This document shows, piece by piece, positions 1 to 9,060 of a DNA stretch of 64,000 nucleotides (positions within the stretch are counted from its first letter, which is position 1; each line of letters begins with the position of its first letter). The DNA is taken from contig NZ_CP134152.1 of the NCBI RefSeq assembly GCF_032164335.1, positions 3,410,001-3,474,000 on the forward strand, given 5' to 3'. Under the pieces are notes generated by a model. It had not been told where the DNA came from and ran no database searches. It saw only the letters and a program-made list of their open reading frames with translations. Source of the DNA: Winslowiella toletana. Lineage in GTDB: Bacteria > Pseudomonadota > Gammaproteobacteria > Enterobacterales > Enterobacteriaceae. The position numbers were made by a program, and so were the translations under genes.

Positions 1-1144
1 AGGCCAGCGTCTGCTCCCAGGCCATCCCGACGCGGCGCCCACGCACCCGCGTGCAGTCGTCGATCACTCCCTGCCAGCTGGCGGAATACGTCAAAGCATG
101 TTGATGGGATAACCCAGCAGCAATTTCGCTGAACGCGTCATCCCGTTGCGCTGTTCTATCCTGCAGGCTGAACATCAGCCCACGCAGCGGCACGCGTTGC
201 TGTGCGCTGTACAGCCAGGGTGTCAGGCGCGTTTTCCAGCGCTCGCTCCCACCCTGCTCCAGTTGCTGCGCCAGGCGCAGCAGGAAATCATGCGCGCGAT
301 TCTCCGATACCTGTGAAAGCCCCTGTTCACGAAGCTGCGGTAGCAGTTTGTTAAGCTGTGCCGCCACATCCTCTGGCATGGCGCGGGCTGGTAACGAAAT
401 CCCAACCGCCTGGTCTGGTCTGTCAGACTGAGACCAGTCACTTTCGCACAACTGCCACAGCCAGACGGGTGGCAGATAGCGCAACACTTCTCCAATCTTT
501 TCCAGACCGCGCAGATCATTATCGCTCATCTGTGGCGTCAGAGGCTGATCCTGAGCAATGACGCGCACCACACCATCCAGCGGACGGCCGCGGCGCAGTT
601 TACGCAGTGCGCTATATTTTTCTGTATCGATATCCGCCGCCAGGCTACCGCCGTAAATCAGTACGGTACGGTTGCCTTCAAGCCACTGGCTTTCCTGCAA
701 GCCCGGCAGGAGCAGACTAATAGCCGCTTCGTCTCCGGTTACCAATAGAATACGAACTTTTTGGCGCCAGAAGAGAGTGTAGCGCTTACGCAAATGCACT
801 TTTAATTTCCAAACGGTACCGACTACAGGAGATTCATTTTTTGCCTGCGTCTGTCCGGAAAAGGAATTATTGTCACCCGCAAGCGCTTTAGCTTTCAGAT
901 AGGCTTTTTTACCAAAGAGATAGGTGGCGATAAAAAAAAGCAGAATAAAAATTAGCAATCCGCCGGTCATAATCAAACAAGCAAAGAATAAGATTGTTTG
1001 CGGGGTTGAATCTGGCGTAACGCCCAGTTGGGCCGGATCATTTTTAAGTATAAAACAAGCCGCGATCCCCAGAAATAAAAATACAAACAAGATCAACCAC
1101 AACTGAAATGTGGTGTTTTTTAATCCCTGTGATATGCGTTTCAC
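1..1144 (-). CDS. TssM/VasK-like (ImcF-related) T6SS inner-membrane protein, partial
   Basis: The reading frame is open from a GTG at 1144 (GGGAG six bases upstream) to the window edge, so only the N-terminal ~381 residues are seen. Two hydrophobic segments near residues 14-32 and 50-73 are followed by a basic cytoplasmic region. This layout and the position beside T6SS genes fit TssM/VasK, the inner-membrane core that spans to the TssJ lipoprotein in the periplasm. Where canonical TssM has a Walker A loop, this protein reads LLVTGDEAAISLLL, with no GKS/GKT, so nucleotide binding looks lost or the protein is an ImcF-related variant. The C-terminal periplasmic part lies outside the window. Family assignment is from sequence feel and context; the class is fairly sure, the exact subtype is not. 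Confidence 0.7.
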   Translation of the reverse strand, partial: MKRISQGLKNTTFQLWLILFVFLFLGIAACFILKNDPAQLGVTPDSTPQTILFFACLIMTGGLLIFILLFFIATYLFGKKAYLKAKALAGDNNSFSGQTQAKNESPVVGTVWKLKVHLRKRYTLFWRQKVRILLVTGDEAAISLLLPGLQESQWLEGNRTVLIYGGSLAADIDTEKYSALRKLRRGRPLDGVVRVIAQDQPLTPQMSDNDLRGLEKIGEVLRYLPPVWLWQLCESDWSQSDRPDQAVGISLPARAMPEDVAAQLNKLLPQLREQGLSQVSENRAHDFLLRLAQQLEQGGSERWKTRLTPWLYSAQQRVPLRGLMFSLQDRTAQRDDAFSEIAAGLSHQHALTYSASWQGVIDDCTRVRGRRVGMAWEQTLA

Positions 1145-1230
1145 CTTTTTCTCCCAACACGAAACGACCGTATTTAATGTTTTCCATAACGAACTATTAA
1201 TTCAAGATCATGTGATAAAGATCGTTGTAA

Positions 1231-2454
1231 CTATTTTCCTATTAGAGGATGAACAACCATCCACCATGGAAGCCCGTCTTCCGGCATGCTCATAATCAAT
1301 TGAGGAAATGGATATGGTCTCGAATTTCCTGCCGCCAGAGCAATAGCAAGCCAGGGAGATGTTGCCCCTGTACGCCCACTCTTCATATCAATATCAGTAA
1401 GCTGCCCATGAGTTTCAGCAAGCTGAAATTTAAGATTGTTACTTGCAAGCAGGCTTTGTGTCTCATTATTGGTTCCCATCCCTGCTACCCAGACAGAAGC
1501 AATTTCTTCTGTGCAGGTTTTTCCCCAAAGTAAAGACTGCATTGCTGAAATTTGTAATGCTGTGATGTTTAACGAGTGCTCAGGTCGATGAATGCGAGCA
1601 AGTCCACCGTGTTCATCATCATAATTTTCACACTCCTGATGCAGAAGTAATGCCACAGCGGCCTCTCCATCACCATCTGATAGCGTATTACGCAAGCTAA
1701 CTGAAAGAAGGAGCAGCGTACTCATGACCTTAGGTTCATCCAGCCAGCTGTCGATTTCAGACAAACCAAAGTAAGGTAAGAACTGGATCCTGGCAGGGAC
1801 AGATAACAGTGAGGTAATACATTTCCGAATATCTGCAATTTCATCCGAAGATAGCGTGACTTCACTGTCTATTTGTATGATTACAGTTGGCATTCCTGTG
1901 GGCTTTACTTTCAATAATGCCGCCCTTAGCATCGCATCTTCCAGAAGTTCGCGTAATTGCCTTTCTATCCGTACAGGTGCTGGTTGCCCGACATCGCTAA
2001 ATTGAGCGATGTAACTCACTGTCTGTGCTGTTTCATCAATCACAGGCGGTAACACGACTCCCTGTGGCAACAGAAACTGTTCAGTGAGTGCACCAGAAGT
2101 CACCAGATGCGGTAAATGTACGCACATAGAATCCAGAATCAGAGCGCGCTGTCCGCGTTGAACTTCATCGGCAATATCACGCTCTCGCTCATCATCCCAG
2201 CCACCTGCGGGCCACTCAGAAGCCAGCCAGACAAGCCAGCGGCTACCCGCAAGAAATATCCAGATAACCAACGGCGCACTGATAAAACAGTGCCAGAATA
2301 ATGCCCCTCGAACCGTACTTACTGGCCACAACCAGGAGGTAAAAAAACCGCCGAAAATCATAAAAATGAGTAAAACAACCAGCCAGCGTTTTAACGATGG
2401 TGGTCGTTTACGTTTTGCATTATCAGGAATGGCTGAGAGATTAACAGGCATCAT
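1231..2454 (-). CDS. T6SS-cluster membrane protein of unknown function
   Basis: A 407-aa protein with a basic N-terminus and two closely spaced transmembrane helices (about residues 24-42 and 50-76), then a soluble domain of about 330 residues with no motif I can name. The first codons overlap the last four bases of the PAAR gene (2451-2454), so the two are probably translationally coupled, and the TssM-like gene follows 86 bp downstream. The same kind of two-helix protein between PAAR and VasK-like genes is my recollection of enterobacterial T6SS clusters, but no biochemical role is known to me. It could be a membrane-complex accessory or belong with the effector cargo. Confidence 0.6.
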   Translation of the reverse strand: MMPVNLSAIPDNAKRKRPPSLKRWLVVLLIFMIFGGFFTSWLWPVSTVRGALFWHCFISAPLVIWIFLAGSRWLVWLASEWPAGGWDDERERDIADEVQRGQRALILDSMCVHLPHLVTSGALTEQFLLPQGVVLPPVIDETAQTVSYIAQFSDVGQPAPVRIERQLRELLEDAMLRAALLKVKPTGMPTVIIQIDSEVTLSSDEIADIRKCITSLLSVPARIQFLPYFGLSEIDSWLDEPKVMSTLLLLSVSLRNTLSDGDGEAAVALLLHQECENYDDEHGGLARIHRPEHSLNITALQISAMQSLLWGKTCTEEIASVWVAGMGTNNETQSLLASNNLKFQLAETHGQLTDIDMKSGRTGATSPWLAIALAAGNSRPYPFPQLIMSMPEDGLPWWMVVHPLIGK

Positions 2455-2717
2455 TTACTCGTAGTGGCATTCGACAGGGAAGTAATAAGAGAGCAGCCAC
2501 AGGAACATTTATAGCCATGGAAGGCGACTGGAACACCATTATCTTTCATCGTTGGATGTCCTTCCGCAATATATGACGAACTGTGACCTTCAACTGGACA
2601 GTTAATCGGATCATTCAATCGGGCAACACCGATCCCATCGAATTTCATTTTTGTTGAACCTGACTGGACCTGACCACCACCGGTCGTTTTATCTCCAATA
2701 CGAACAACACCCTTCAT
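2451..2717 (-). CDS. PAAR-domain T6SS spike-tip protein
   Basis: An 88-aa protein that is essentially one PAAR domain. It opens with the typical VVRIGDKTTGGG stretch, contains a central HxxxY/I-EGHPT region, and has a late CSCGC cluster together with His residues likely to bind the structural zinc. PAAR proteins cap the VgrG trimer and sharpen or diversify the spike. There is no C-terminal toxin extension, so this is a bare tip. It sits downstream of the immunity-like array and overlaps the next gene by four bases. Confidence 0.88.
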   Translation of the reverse strand: MKGVVRIGDKTTGGGQVQSGSTKMKFDGIGVARLNDPINCPVEGHSSSYIAEGHPTMKDNGVPVAFHGYKCSCGCSLITSLSNATTSK

Positions 2718-2810
2718 TTAATTTTTCCCATAACGTTTTACCAATAGTGAATGGATCCTGTTGGTTGCGGCATCCATACAGTCGTATTTTTCTTTCCATA
2801 TATGGTAGGG

Positions 2811-3496
2811 TTAATAAGCAAATATCAGTCGCATATGTTCAGGATGATTAGCTGCACTGATATTTATCGGATCATCGTCTTCTGGCTTACAGACATTCAG
2901 TACGTTGTGCGGCCAGTGGGAAATTTTACTGGCCTGGCTGCCGATATAGCGAAATATTGAAGATATAGAATAATAAAGTAGTGTAACCATCTTTATCCAG
3001 AATATGACCGCGAATACACCAGTCTCGCAATGAGACCGAATCTACATCCAGAGTAAAGTCAACACAGATCCATCCGTTCATAAAAAACATGATTTTTTTA
3101 ATTTTTACGATTAAATCGAATCGGATAATAAGTCAATCTTAGCCATTCCTTTAATAAAGGATAGCCGCCACAGAGTATAAATGGAACAGGTATAAGGCTA
3201 ACAACTATCACCTTTCCAACCCCATGAAAAAATAAATCTGTAAAACCTCTCAGAATTACAATAAGTGACATTCTGAAAAGCCAAAGAAAAGCATAACTAC
3301 CAGCCAGGTATTGGTCCCAGCCTGCTTGTAGAATTTATCTATTATCTCCATATAGATAGAGTTGACTCTGATAACAGATTCACCACAGTTAACGTTTTTT
3401 TTCATCAAATTCTTCCCTGATGTAACTTAATTTTTTTTCAGCTCGCGTTAGAACTCGATTAATCTTATAGGATTGATAGAGTCCATACATAGCCAT
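2811..3496 (-). pseudogene. Divergent, decayed DUF6708-like immunity paralogue
   Basis: Read on the minus strand, the segment preserves family landmarks in three frames. An N-terminus MAMYGLYQSYKINRVL matches MDYYGLFPKFKFNRPL of the intact copies. VIRVNSIYMEIIDKFY matches VIAMNSHCLELVDKYY. LRLTYYPIRFNRKN matches AWTHYPIRFDRxN, then IRGHILDKDG matches ISGHILADDN. The end FRYIGSQASKISHWP...DDDP matches PRYIAMVTSKVPVWP...DDPY. Stops and frame changes interrupt it, and roughly 100 codons are missing between the GHIL and RYI blocks. It is much more diverged than the seven intact copies, so it is probably an older member of the array. Confidence 0.72.
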
Positions 3497-3559
3497 GGCC
3501 AGTAATCCTCTGCCTTAATTGCCTCGTTAGAGACAGACACTTCAATTTCACCAGGTTCA

Positions 3560-3817
3560 AAAAATCAAACAGAGCCAGAGTAGCAAGCGTGAGCATAATT
3601 ACTGCTTGCGACGCCAGCAGACTCATTAACCCTTTTGCAGCAAAATATTTATCAACCAGCTCCAGAAAATGAGAGTTCATGGCGATTACTTTTAAATCCG
3701 GCACCAATGACTGACCGTCAAGATCAATTTTTTCATTCTGCTTTAGTTGTTTTTTTTCTCATCAGCTTTAAGTAGTCGATTAAATTTAAACTTGGGAAAT
3801 AGTCCGTAGTAGTCCAT
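3560..3817 (-). pseudogene. Truncated DUF6708-like copy with N-terminal frameshift
   Basis: The segment begins with the same MDYYGLFPKFKFNR start as the intact units, exactly one 1,035-bp period downstream of the neighbouring copy's start (4852). One base is missing in the run that encodes EKKNQLK in the other copies (GAAAAAAAACAAC instead of ...ACCAAC), which shifts the frame after about 22 codons. In the shifted frame VPDLKVIAMNSHFLELVDKY and the first transmembrane helix remain readable, then homology ends near 3560 where the diverged pseudogene begins. The rest of the unit is absent, so this is a remnant produced by deletion at the end of the array. Confidence 0.8.
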
Positions 3818-3880
3818 ATTGTTCTCTTGCTCCCTGCTCCAGATTCCACACTCACCCAGTCCGCTTATGCCCAACAGTAC

Positions 3881-4852
3881 CTACTTTTCCTCGGGCGTTT
3901 TGCGGAACAGATCGCGAAGCGGATGTTTAGGATTGCTCGAGGCATCAATCGCGTAAGGATCATCCACCGCCGCGGCACACTGTGCCTCGATGTTTTCTGG
4001 CCAGACCGGAACCTTACTGGTAACCATCGCGATATAGCGTGGAATACTGTAGATGAAACTCAATGCAAACAGCAACGGGAAAAGAAACATCGGCGCACCG
4101 TTAAAGCCGGATAGTAAATACAGCAGCCCAAACTGGTAACCCTCTCTCTTGCCGGCTATCGGCAGGCAGAAATTCACCACCGGCGCCACCGACGCGGGCC
4201 CCTCTTCCATATAACGGCGGACAAACTCCCAGTGCCGCTCAAGCTGCTTGCGGTCTGAGTGTGTCGATGGCAGGCAGAAAGAATCGATTACCGTCTCGTT
4301 ATCGTCCGCCATGATATGGCCGCTGATATAGTAGTCTTTATTAAACTCTTTTCGATGGCTCAGGCCGGAGGTAAAGAACACCTTTTCCCAGGGTACGCTG
4401 CGGATGGTACCGTCAGGCCGGAAAAAATGAACCTGACGATTTATTCTGTCAAAACGAATGGGATAATGCGTCCAGGCAAACCATTCTGCTTTTAACATTT
4501 TAAACATAAATATATCCATTGAGATAAATATAATAATGAGTAAACAAATCCCACTTAAAGCACGCCAGTTACTCCAGCTATAATCAAAAATGATTGAATA
4601 AAAAAGAGTCAGAGTAGCAAGCGTGAGCATAATTACTGCTTGCGACGCCAGCAGACTCATTAACCCTTTTGCAGAATAATATTTATCAACCAGTTCCAGA
4701 CAGTGAGAGTTCATGGCGATTACTTTCAAATCCGGCACCAATGACTGACCGTCAAGATCAATTTTTTTATTCTGCTTTAGTTGGTTTTTTTTCTCATCAG
4801 GTTTAAGTGGTCGATTAAATTTGAACTTGGGAAATAGTCCGTAGTAGTCCAT
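3881..4852 (-). CDS. DUF6708-like membrane protein, array copy 7 (class I), probable immunity protein
   Basis: 323 aa from the ATG at 4852, which has AGGAG nine bases upstream; an in-frame ATG 57 bases earlier is ignored because it lies in the spacer and the array's first copy has no such extension. Predicted helices lie near residues 63-89 and 98-118, and a further hydrophobic stretch at 242-272. Conserved central motif: FAWTHYPIRFDR followed by VHFFRPDGTIRSVPWEKVFF. The helix region (SQAVIMLTLATLTLF...YSWSNW) groups it with copy 1. Last intact unit in transcription order. Role as protection against the upstream VasX-like effector is inferred from linkage and membrane topology. Confidence 0.72.
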   Translation of the reverse strand: MDYYGLFPKFKFNRPLKPDEKKNQLKQNKKIDLDGQSLVPDLKVIAMNSHCLELVDKYYSAKGLMSLLASQAVIMLTLATLTLFYSIIFDYSWSNWRALSGICLLIIIFISMDIFMFKMLKAEWFAWTHYPIRFDRINRQVHFFRPDGTIRSVPWEKVFFTSGLSHRKEFNKDYYISGHIMADDNETVIDSFCLPSTHSDRKQLERHWEFVRRYMEEGPASVAPVVNFCLPIAGKREGYQFGLLYLLSGFNGAPMFLFPLLFALSFIYSIPRYIAMVTSKVPVWPENIEAQCAAAVDDPYAIDASSNPKHPLRDLFRKTPEEK

Positions 4853-4915
4853 ATTGGTCTCCTGCTCCCTGCTCCAGATTCCACACTCACCCAGTCCGCT
4901 TATGCCCAACAGTAC

Positions 4916-5887
4916 CTACTTTTCCTCGGGCGTTTTGCGGAACAGATCGCGAAGCGGATGTTTAGGATTGCTCGAGGCATCAATCGCGTAAGGGTCATCC
5001 ACCGCCGCGGCACACTGCGCCTCGATGTTTTCTGGCCAGACCGGAACCTTACTGGTAACCATCGCGATATAGCGTGGGATACTTAAGATAAAACTCAATG
5101 CAAACAGCAACGGGAAAAGAAACATCGGCGCGCCGTTGAACAAGTAAAGCGAGTACAACAGCCCAAACTGATAGCCCTCTCTCTTACCGGCTATCGGCAG
5201 GCAAAAATTCACCGCCGGCGCCACCGACGCCGGCCCCTCTTCCATATAACGGCGGACAAACTCCCAGTGCCTCTCAAGCTGCTTACGATCTGAGTCTGTC
5301 GATGGCAGGCAGAAAGTATCGATCACCGTCTCGTTATCGTCCGCCAGGATATGACCGCTGATATAGTAGTCTTTATTAAAGTCTTTTCGATGGCTCAGGC
5401 CGGAGGTAAAGAACACCTTTTCCCAGGGTACGCTGCGGATGGTACCGTCCAGCCGGAAAAAATGAACCTGACGATTTATTCTGTCAAAACGAATGGGATA
5501 ATGCGTCCAGGCAAACCATTCTGCTTTTAAAACTTTAAACATAAAAATATCCATTGATATTATTACCAGAAGGCTTAAAAAATTTAAAACTACGCCACTA
5601 AGTCGCCCCCAGCCATACACAAAAAAAAAGGAGTACGATGTAGCCAAGAAAGTAGCTGTAAGCATAATTACTACTGGCGCCGCCAGAAGACTCATAAATC
5701 CTTTTGCAGAATAGTATTTATCAACCAGTTCCAGACAGTGAGAGTTCATGGCGATTACTTTCACATCCGGCATCACTGACTGACCGTCAAGATCAATTTT
5801 TTCATTCTGCTTTAGTTGGTTTTTTTTCTCATCAGGTTTAAGTGGTCGATTAAATTTAAACTTGGGAAATAGTCCGTAGTAGTCCAT
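4916..5887 (-). CDS. DUF6708-like membrane protein, array copy 6 (class II), probable immunity protein
   Basis: 323 aa from the ATG at 5887. The helix-1/2 region reads APVVIMLTATFLATSYSFFFVYGWGR, the class II type shared with copies 4 and 5. Its leader contains an extra 7-bp GGAGCAG repeat just upstream of the ribosome-binding site, which makes this unit 1,042 bp instead of 1,035. The C-terminal 200 residues are nearly identical to those of the other copies, including the PENIEAQCAAAVDDPYAID tail. Same inferred immunity role as its neighbours. Confidence 0.72.
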   Translation of the reverse strand: MDYYGLFPKFKFNRPLKPDEKKNQLKQNEKIDLDGQSVMPDVKVIAMNSHCLELVDKYYSAKGFMSLLAAPVVIMLTATFLATSYSFFFVYGWGRLSGVVLNFLSLLVIISMDIFMFKVLKAEWFAWTHYPIRFDRINRQVHFFRLDGTIRSVPWEKVFFTSGLSHRKDFNKDYYISGHILADDNETVIDTFCLPSTDSDRKQLERHWEFVRRYMEEGPASVAPAVNFCLPIAGKREGYQFGLLYSLYLFNGAPMFLFPLLFALSFILSIPRYIAMVTSKVPVWPENIEAQCAAAVDDPYAIDASSNPKHPLRDLFRKTPEEK

Positions 5888-5957
5888 ATTGGTCTCCTGC
5901 TCCCTGCTCCCTGCTCCAGATTCCACACTCACCCAGTCCGCTTATGCCCAACAGTAC

Positions 5958-6929
5958 CTACTTTTCCTCGGGCGTTTTGCGGAACAGATCGCGAAGCGGA
6001 TGTTTAGGGTTGCTCGAGGCATCAATCGCGTAAGGGTCATCCACCGCCGCGGCACATTGTGCCTCGATGTTTTCCGGCCAGACCGGAACCTTACTGGTAA
6101 CCATCGCGATATAGCGTGGAATACTGAAGATAAAGCTCAATGCAAACAGCAACGGTAAAAGAAACATCGGCGCGCCGTTATATGCGGATAGTAAATACAG
6201 CAGCCCAAACCAATATCCTTCTCTCTTGCCGGCTATCGGCAGGCAGAAATTCACCACCGGTGCCACCGACGCCGGCCCCGCTTCCATATAACGACGGACA
6301 AATTCCCAGTGGCGCTCAAGCTGCTTGCGATCTGAGTGTGTTGCTGGCAGGCAGAAAGTATCGATTACCGTCTCGTTATCGTCCGCCAGGATATGACCGC
6401 TAATATAATAGTCTTGATTGAAACTTTTTCGATGGCTCAGGCCGGAGGTAAAGAACACCTTTTCCCAGGGTACGCTGCGGATGGTACCGTCCGGCCGGAA
6501 AAAATGAACCTGCCGATTTTTTCTGTCAAATCGAATCGGATAATGAGTCCAGGCAAACCATTCAGTTTTAAGAAGATAAATCATCCAAAGTGCCATAGGC
6601 AATGCAATTAAGGCAATAAAAAAAATAAAACGCAAATTATAAAATGAACCCCACCCACCATTAGGAAAAGTATAAATAACAATCAATGAAAATGAAATTA
6701 AATATGATGAGAAAAAAATAAATCCTATTAGACTTACAAATCCCTTTGCTGAATAGTACTTATCAACAAGCTCCATGCAATAAGAGTTCATGGAGATCAA
6801 TTTTAAGTCCGGCACCATTGATTGACTGTTAAGATCGATCCGTTGATCATACTTTAGTTGATTATTTTTCTCATCCGCGTTAAGCGGGCGATTAAATTTA
6901 AATTTGGGAATTAGTCCGTAGTAGTCCAT
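5958..6929 (-). CDS. DUF6708-like membrane protein, array copy 5 (class III), probable immunity protein
   Basis: 323 aa from the ATG at 6929. Class III: the N-terminus is MDYYGLIPKFKFNRPLNADE with KYDQRIDLNSQ, and the first two helices (about 64-118) are unlike classes I and II, being F/I/Y-rich (IFFSSYLISFSLIVIYTF). Almost identical to copy 2 over its whole length, differing at roughly ten positions. The coding DNA for the helix region is strikingly AT-rich compared with the C-terminal half. Its spacer lacks two bases found in the others, giving a 1,033-bp interval to the previous copy. Confidence 0.72.
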   Translation of the reverse strand: MDYYGLIPKFKFNRPLNADEKNNQLKYDQRIDLNSQSMVPDLKLISMNSYCMELVDKYYSAKGFVSLIGFIFFSSYLISFSLIVIYTFPNGGWGSFYNLRFIFFIALIALPMALWMIYLLKTEWFAWTHYPIRFDRKNRQVHFFRPDGTIRSVPWEKVFFTSGLSHRKSFNQDYYISGHILADDNETVIDTFCLPATHSDRKQLERHWEFVRRYMEAGPASVAPVVNFCLPIAGKREGYWFGLLYLLSAYNGAPMFLLPLLFALSFIFSIPRYIAMVTSKVPVWPENIEAQCAAAVDDPYAIDASSNPKHPLRDLFRKTPEEK

Positions 6930-6990
6930 ATTGGTCTCCTGCTCCCTGCTCCAGATTCAACTCACCCAGTCCGCTTATGCCCAACAGTAC

Positions 6991-7962
6991 CTACTTTTCC
7001 TCGGGCGTTTTGCGGAACAGATCGCGAAGCGGATGTTTAGGGTTGCTCGAGGCATCAATCGCGTAAGGGTCATCCACCGCCGCGGCACACTGCGCCTCGA
7101 TGTTTTCCGGCCAGACCGGAACCTTACTGGTAACCATCGCGATATAGCGTGGGATACTTAAGATAAAGCTCAATGCAAATAGCAACGGAAAAAGAAACAT
7201 CGGCGCGCCGTTGAACAAATAAAGCGAGTACAACAGCCCAAACTGATAGCCCTCTCTCTTACCGGCTATCGGCAGGCAGACATTCACCTCCGACGCCACC
7301 GACGCCGGCCCCTCTTCCATATAACGGCGGACAAACTCCCAGTGCCGCTCAAGCTGCTTGCGATCTGAGTGTGTTGCTGGCAGGCAGAAAGTATCGATCA
7401 CCGTCTCGTTATCGTCCGCCAGGATATGACCGCTGATGTAGTAGTCTTTATTAAAGTCTTTTCGATGGCTCAGGCCGGAGGTAAAGAACACCTTTTCCCA
7501 GGGTACGCTGCAAATGGTACCGTCCAGCCGGAAAAAATGAACCTGACGATTTATTCTGTCAAAACGAATGGGATAATGCGTCCAGGCAAACCATTCTGCT
7601 TTTAAAACTTTAAACATAAAAATATCCATTGATATTAGTACCAGAAGGCTTAAGAAACTTAAAACTACGCCACTAAATCGCCCCCAGCCATACACAAAAA
7701 AAAAGGAGTACGATGTAGCCAAGAAAGTAGCTGTGAGCATAATAACTACTGGCGCCGCCAGCAGACTCATTAACCCTTTTGCAGAATAGTATTTATCAAC
7801 CAGTTCCAGACAGTGAGAGTTCATGGCGATTACTTTCAAATCCGGCACCACTGACTGATCGTCAAGATCAATTTTTTTATTCTGCTTTAGTTGGTTTTTT
7901 TTCTCATCAGATTTAAGTGGTCGATTAAATTTAAACTTAGGAAATAGTCCGTAGTAGTCCAT
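6991..7962 (-). CDS. DUF6708-like membrane protein, array copy 4 (class II), probable immunity protein
   Basis: 323 aa from the ATG at 7962 with the standard GCAGGAG/CAAGAG leader. Class II helix region (AAPVVIMLTATFLATSYSFFF) nearly identical to copy 6. It carries a DGTICSVPWEK variant of the central motif and EVNVCLP in place of AVNFCLP, both also seen in one or another sibling, which fits patchwise exchange among copies. Membrane helices and immunity inference as for the other units. Confidence 0.72.
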   Translation of the reverse strand: MDYYGLFPKFKFNRPLKSDEKKNQLKQNKKIDLDDQSVVPDLKVIAMNSHCLELVDKYYSAKGLMSLLAAPVVIMLTATFLATSYSFFFVYGWGRFSGVVLSFLSLLVLISMDIFMFKVLKAEWFAWTHYPIRFDRINRQVHFFRLDGTICSVPWEKVFFTSGLSHRKDFNKDYYISGHILADDNETVIDTFCLPATHSDRKQLERHWEFVRRYMEEGPASVASEVNVCLPIAGKREGYQFGLLYSLYLFNGAPMFLFPLLFALSFILSIPRYIAMVTSKVPVWPENIEAQCAAAVDDPYAIDASSNPKHPLRDLFRKTPEEK

Positions 7963-8025
7963 ATTGGTCTCTTGCTCCCTGCTCCAGATTCCACACTCAC
8001 CCAGTCCGCTTATGCCCAACAGTAC

Positions 8026-8997
8026 CTACTTTTCCTCGGGCGTTTTGCGGAACAGATCGCGAAGCGGATGTTTAGGGTTGCTCGAGGCATCAATCGCGTA
8101 AGGGTCATCCACCGCCGCGGCACAATGTGCCTCGATGTTTTCCGGCCAGACCGGAACCTTACTGGTAACCATCGCGATATAGCGTGGAATACTGTAGATG
8201 AAACTCAATGCAAACAGCAACGGTAAAAGAAACATCGGCGCGCCGTTAAAGCCGGATAGTAAATACAGCAGCCCAAACTGGTAACCCTCTCTCTTGCCGG
8301 CTATCGGCAGGCAGAAATTCACCGCCGGCGCCACCGACGCGGACCCCTCTTCCATATAACGGCGGACAAACTCCCAGTGGCGCTCAAGCTGCTTGCGATC
8401 TGAGTCTGTCGATGGCAGGCAGAAAGTATCGATTACAGTCTCGTTATCGTCCGCCAGGATATGACCGCTGATATAGTAGTCTTTATTAAAGTCTTTTCGA
8501 TGGCTCAGGCCGGAGGTAAAGAACACCTTTTCCCAGGGTACGCTGCAAATGGTACCGTCCAGCCGGAAAAAATGAACCTGACGATTTATTCTGTCAAAAC
8601 GAATGGGATAATGCGTCCAGGCAAACCATTCTTTTTTTAAAACTTTAAACATACAAATATCCATTGATATTAGTAAAAGAAGGCTTAAAAAATTTAAAAC
8701 TATGCCACTAAGTCGCCCCCAGCCATACTCAAAAAAAAAGGAGTACGATATAGCCAAGAAAGTAGCTGTGAGCATAATTACTAATGACGCCGCCAGCAGA
8801 CTTATTAACCCTTTTGCGGAATAGTATTTATCAACCAGTTCCAGACAGTGAGAGTTCATGGCGATTACTTTCAAATCCGGCACCAATGACTGACCGTCAA
8901 GATCAATTTTTTCATTCTGCTTTAGTTGGTTTTTTTTCTCATCAGGTTTAAGTGGTCGATTAAATTTAAACTTAGGTAATAGTCCGTAGTAGTCCAT
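8026..8997 (-). CDS. DUF6708-like membrane protein, array copy 3 (class II), probable immunity protein
   Basis: 323 aa from the ATG at 8997. Class II in the helix region, with own substitutions (AASLVIMLTATFLAISYSFFFEYGWGR; MFKVLKKEW instead of KAEW). Its C-terminal hydrophobic block reads LLYLLSGFNGAPMFLLP, like copy 7 of class I and unlike the other class II copies (LLYSLYLFNG). The front and back halves therefore have different affinities, a mosaic signature. Confidence 0.72.
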   Translation of the reverse strand: MDYYGLLPKFKFNRPLKPDEKKNQLKQNEKIDLDGQSLVPDLKVIAMNSHCLELVDKYYSAKGLISLLAASLVIMLTATFLAISYSFFFEYGWGRLSGIVLNFLSLLLLISMDICMFKVLKKEWFAWTHYPIRFDRINRQVHFFRLDGTICSVPWEKVFFTSGLSHRKDFNKDYYISGHILADDNETVIDTFCLPSTDSDRKQLERHWEFVRRYMEEGSASVAPAVNFCLPIAGKREGYQFGLLYLLSGFNGAPMFLLPLLFALSFIYSIPRYIAMVTSKVPVWPENIEAHCAAAVDDPYAIDASSNPKHPLRDLFRKTPEEK

Positions 8998-9060
8998 ATT
9001 GGTCTCCTGCTCCCTGCTACAGATTCCACACTCACCCAGTCCGCTTATGCCCAACAGTAC

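Noticed and set aside
223-519. 98-aa minus ORF near the left edge
   Set aside because: It is out of frame with the open TssM-like reading frame that covers the entire segment.
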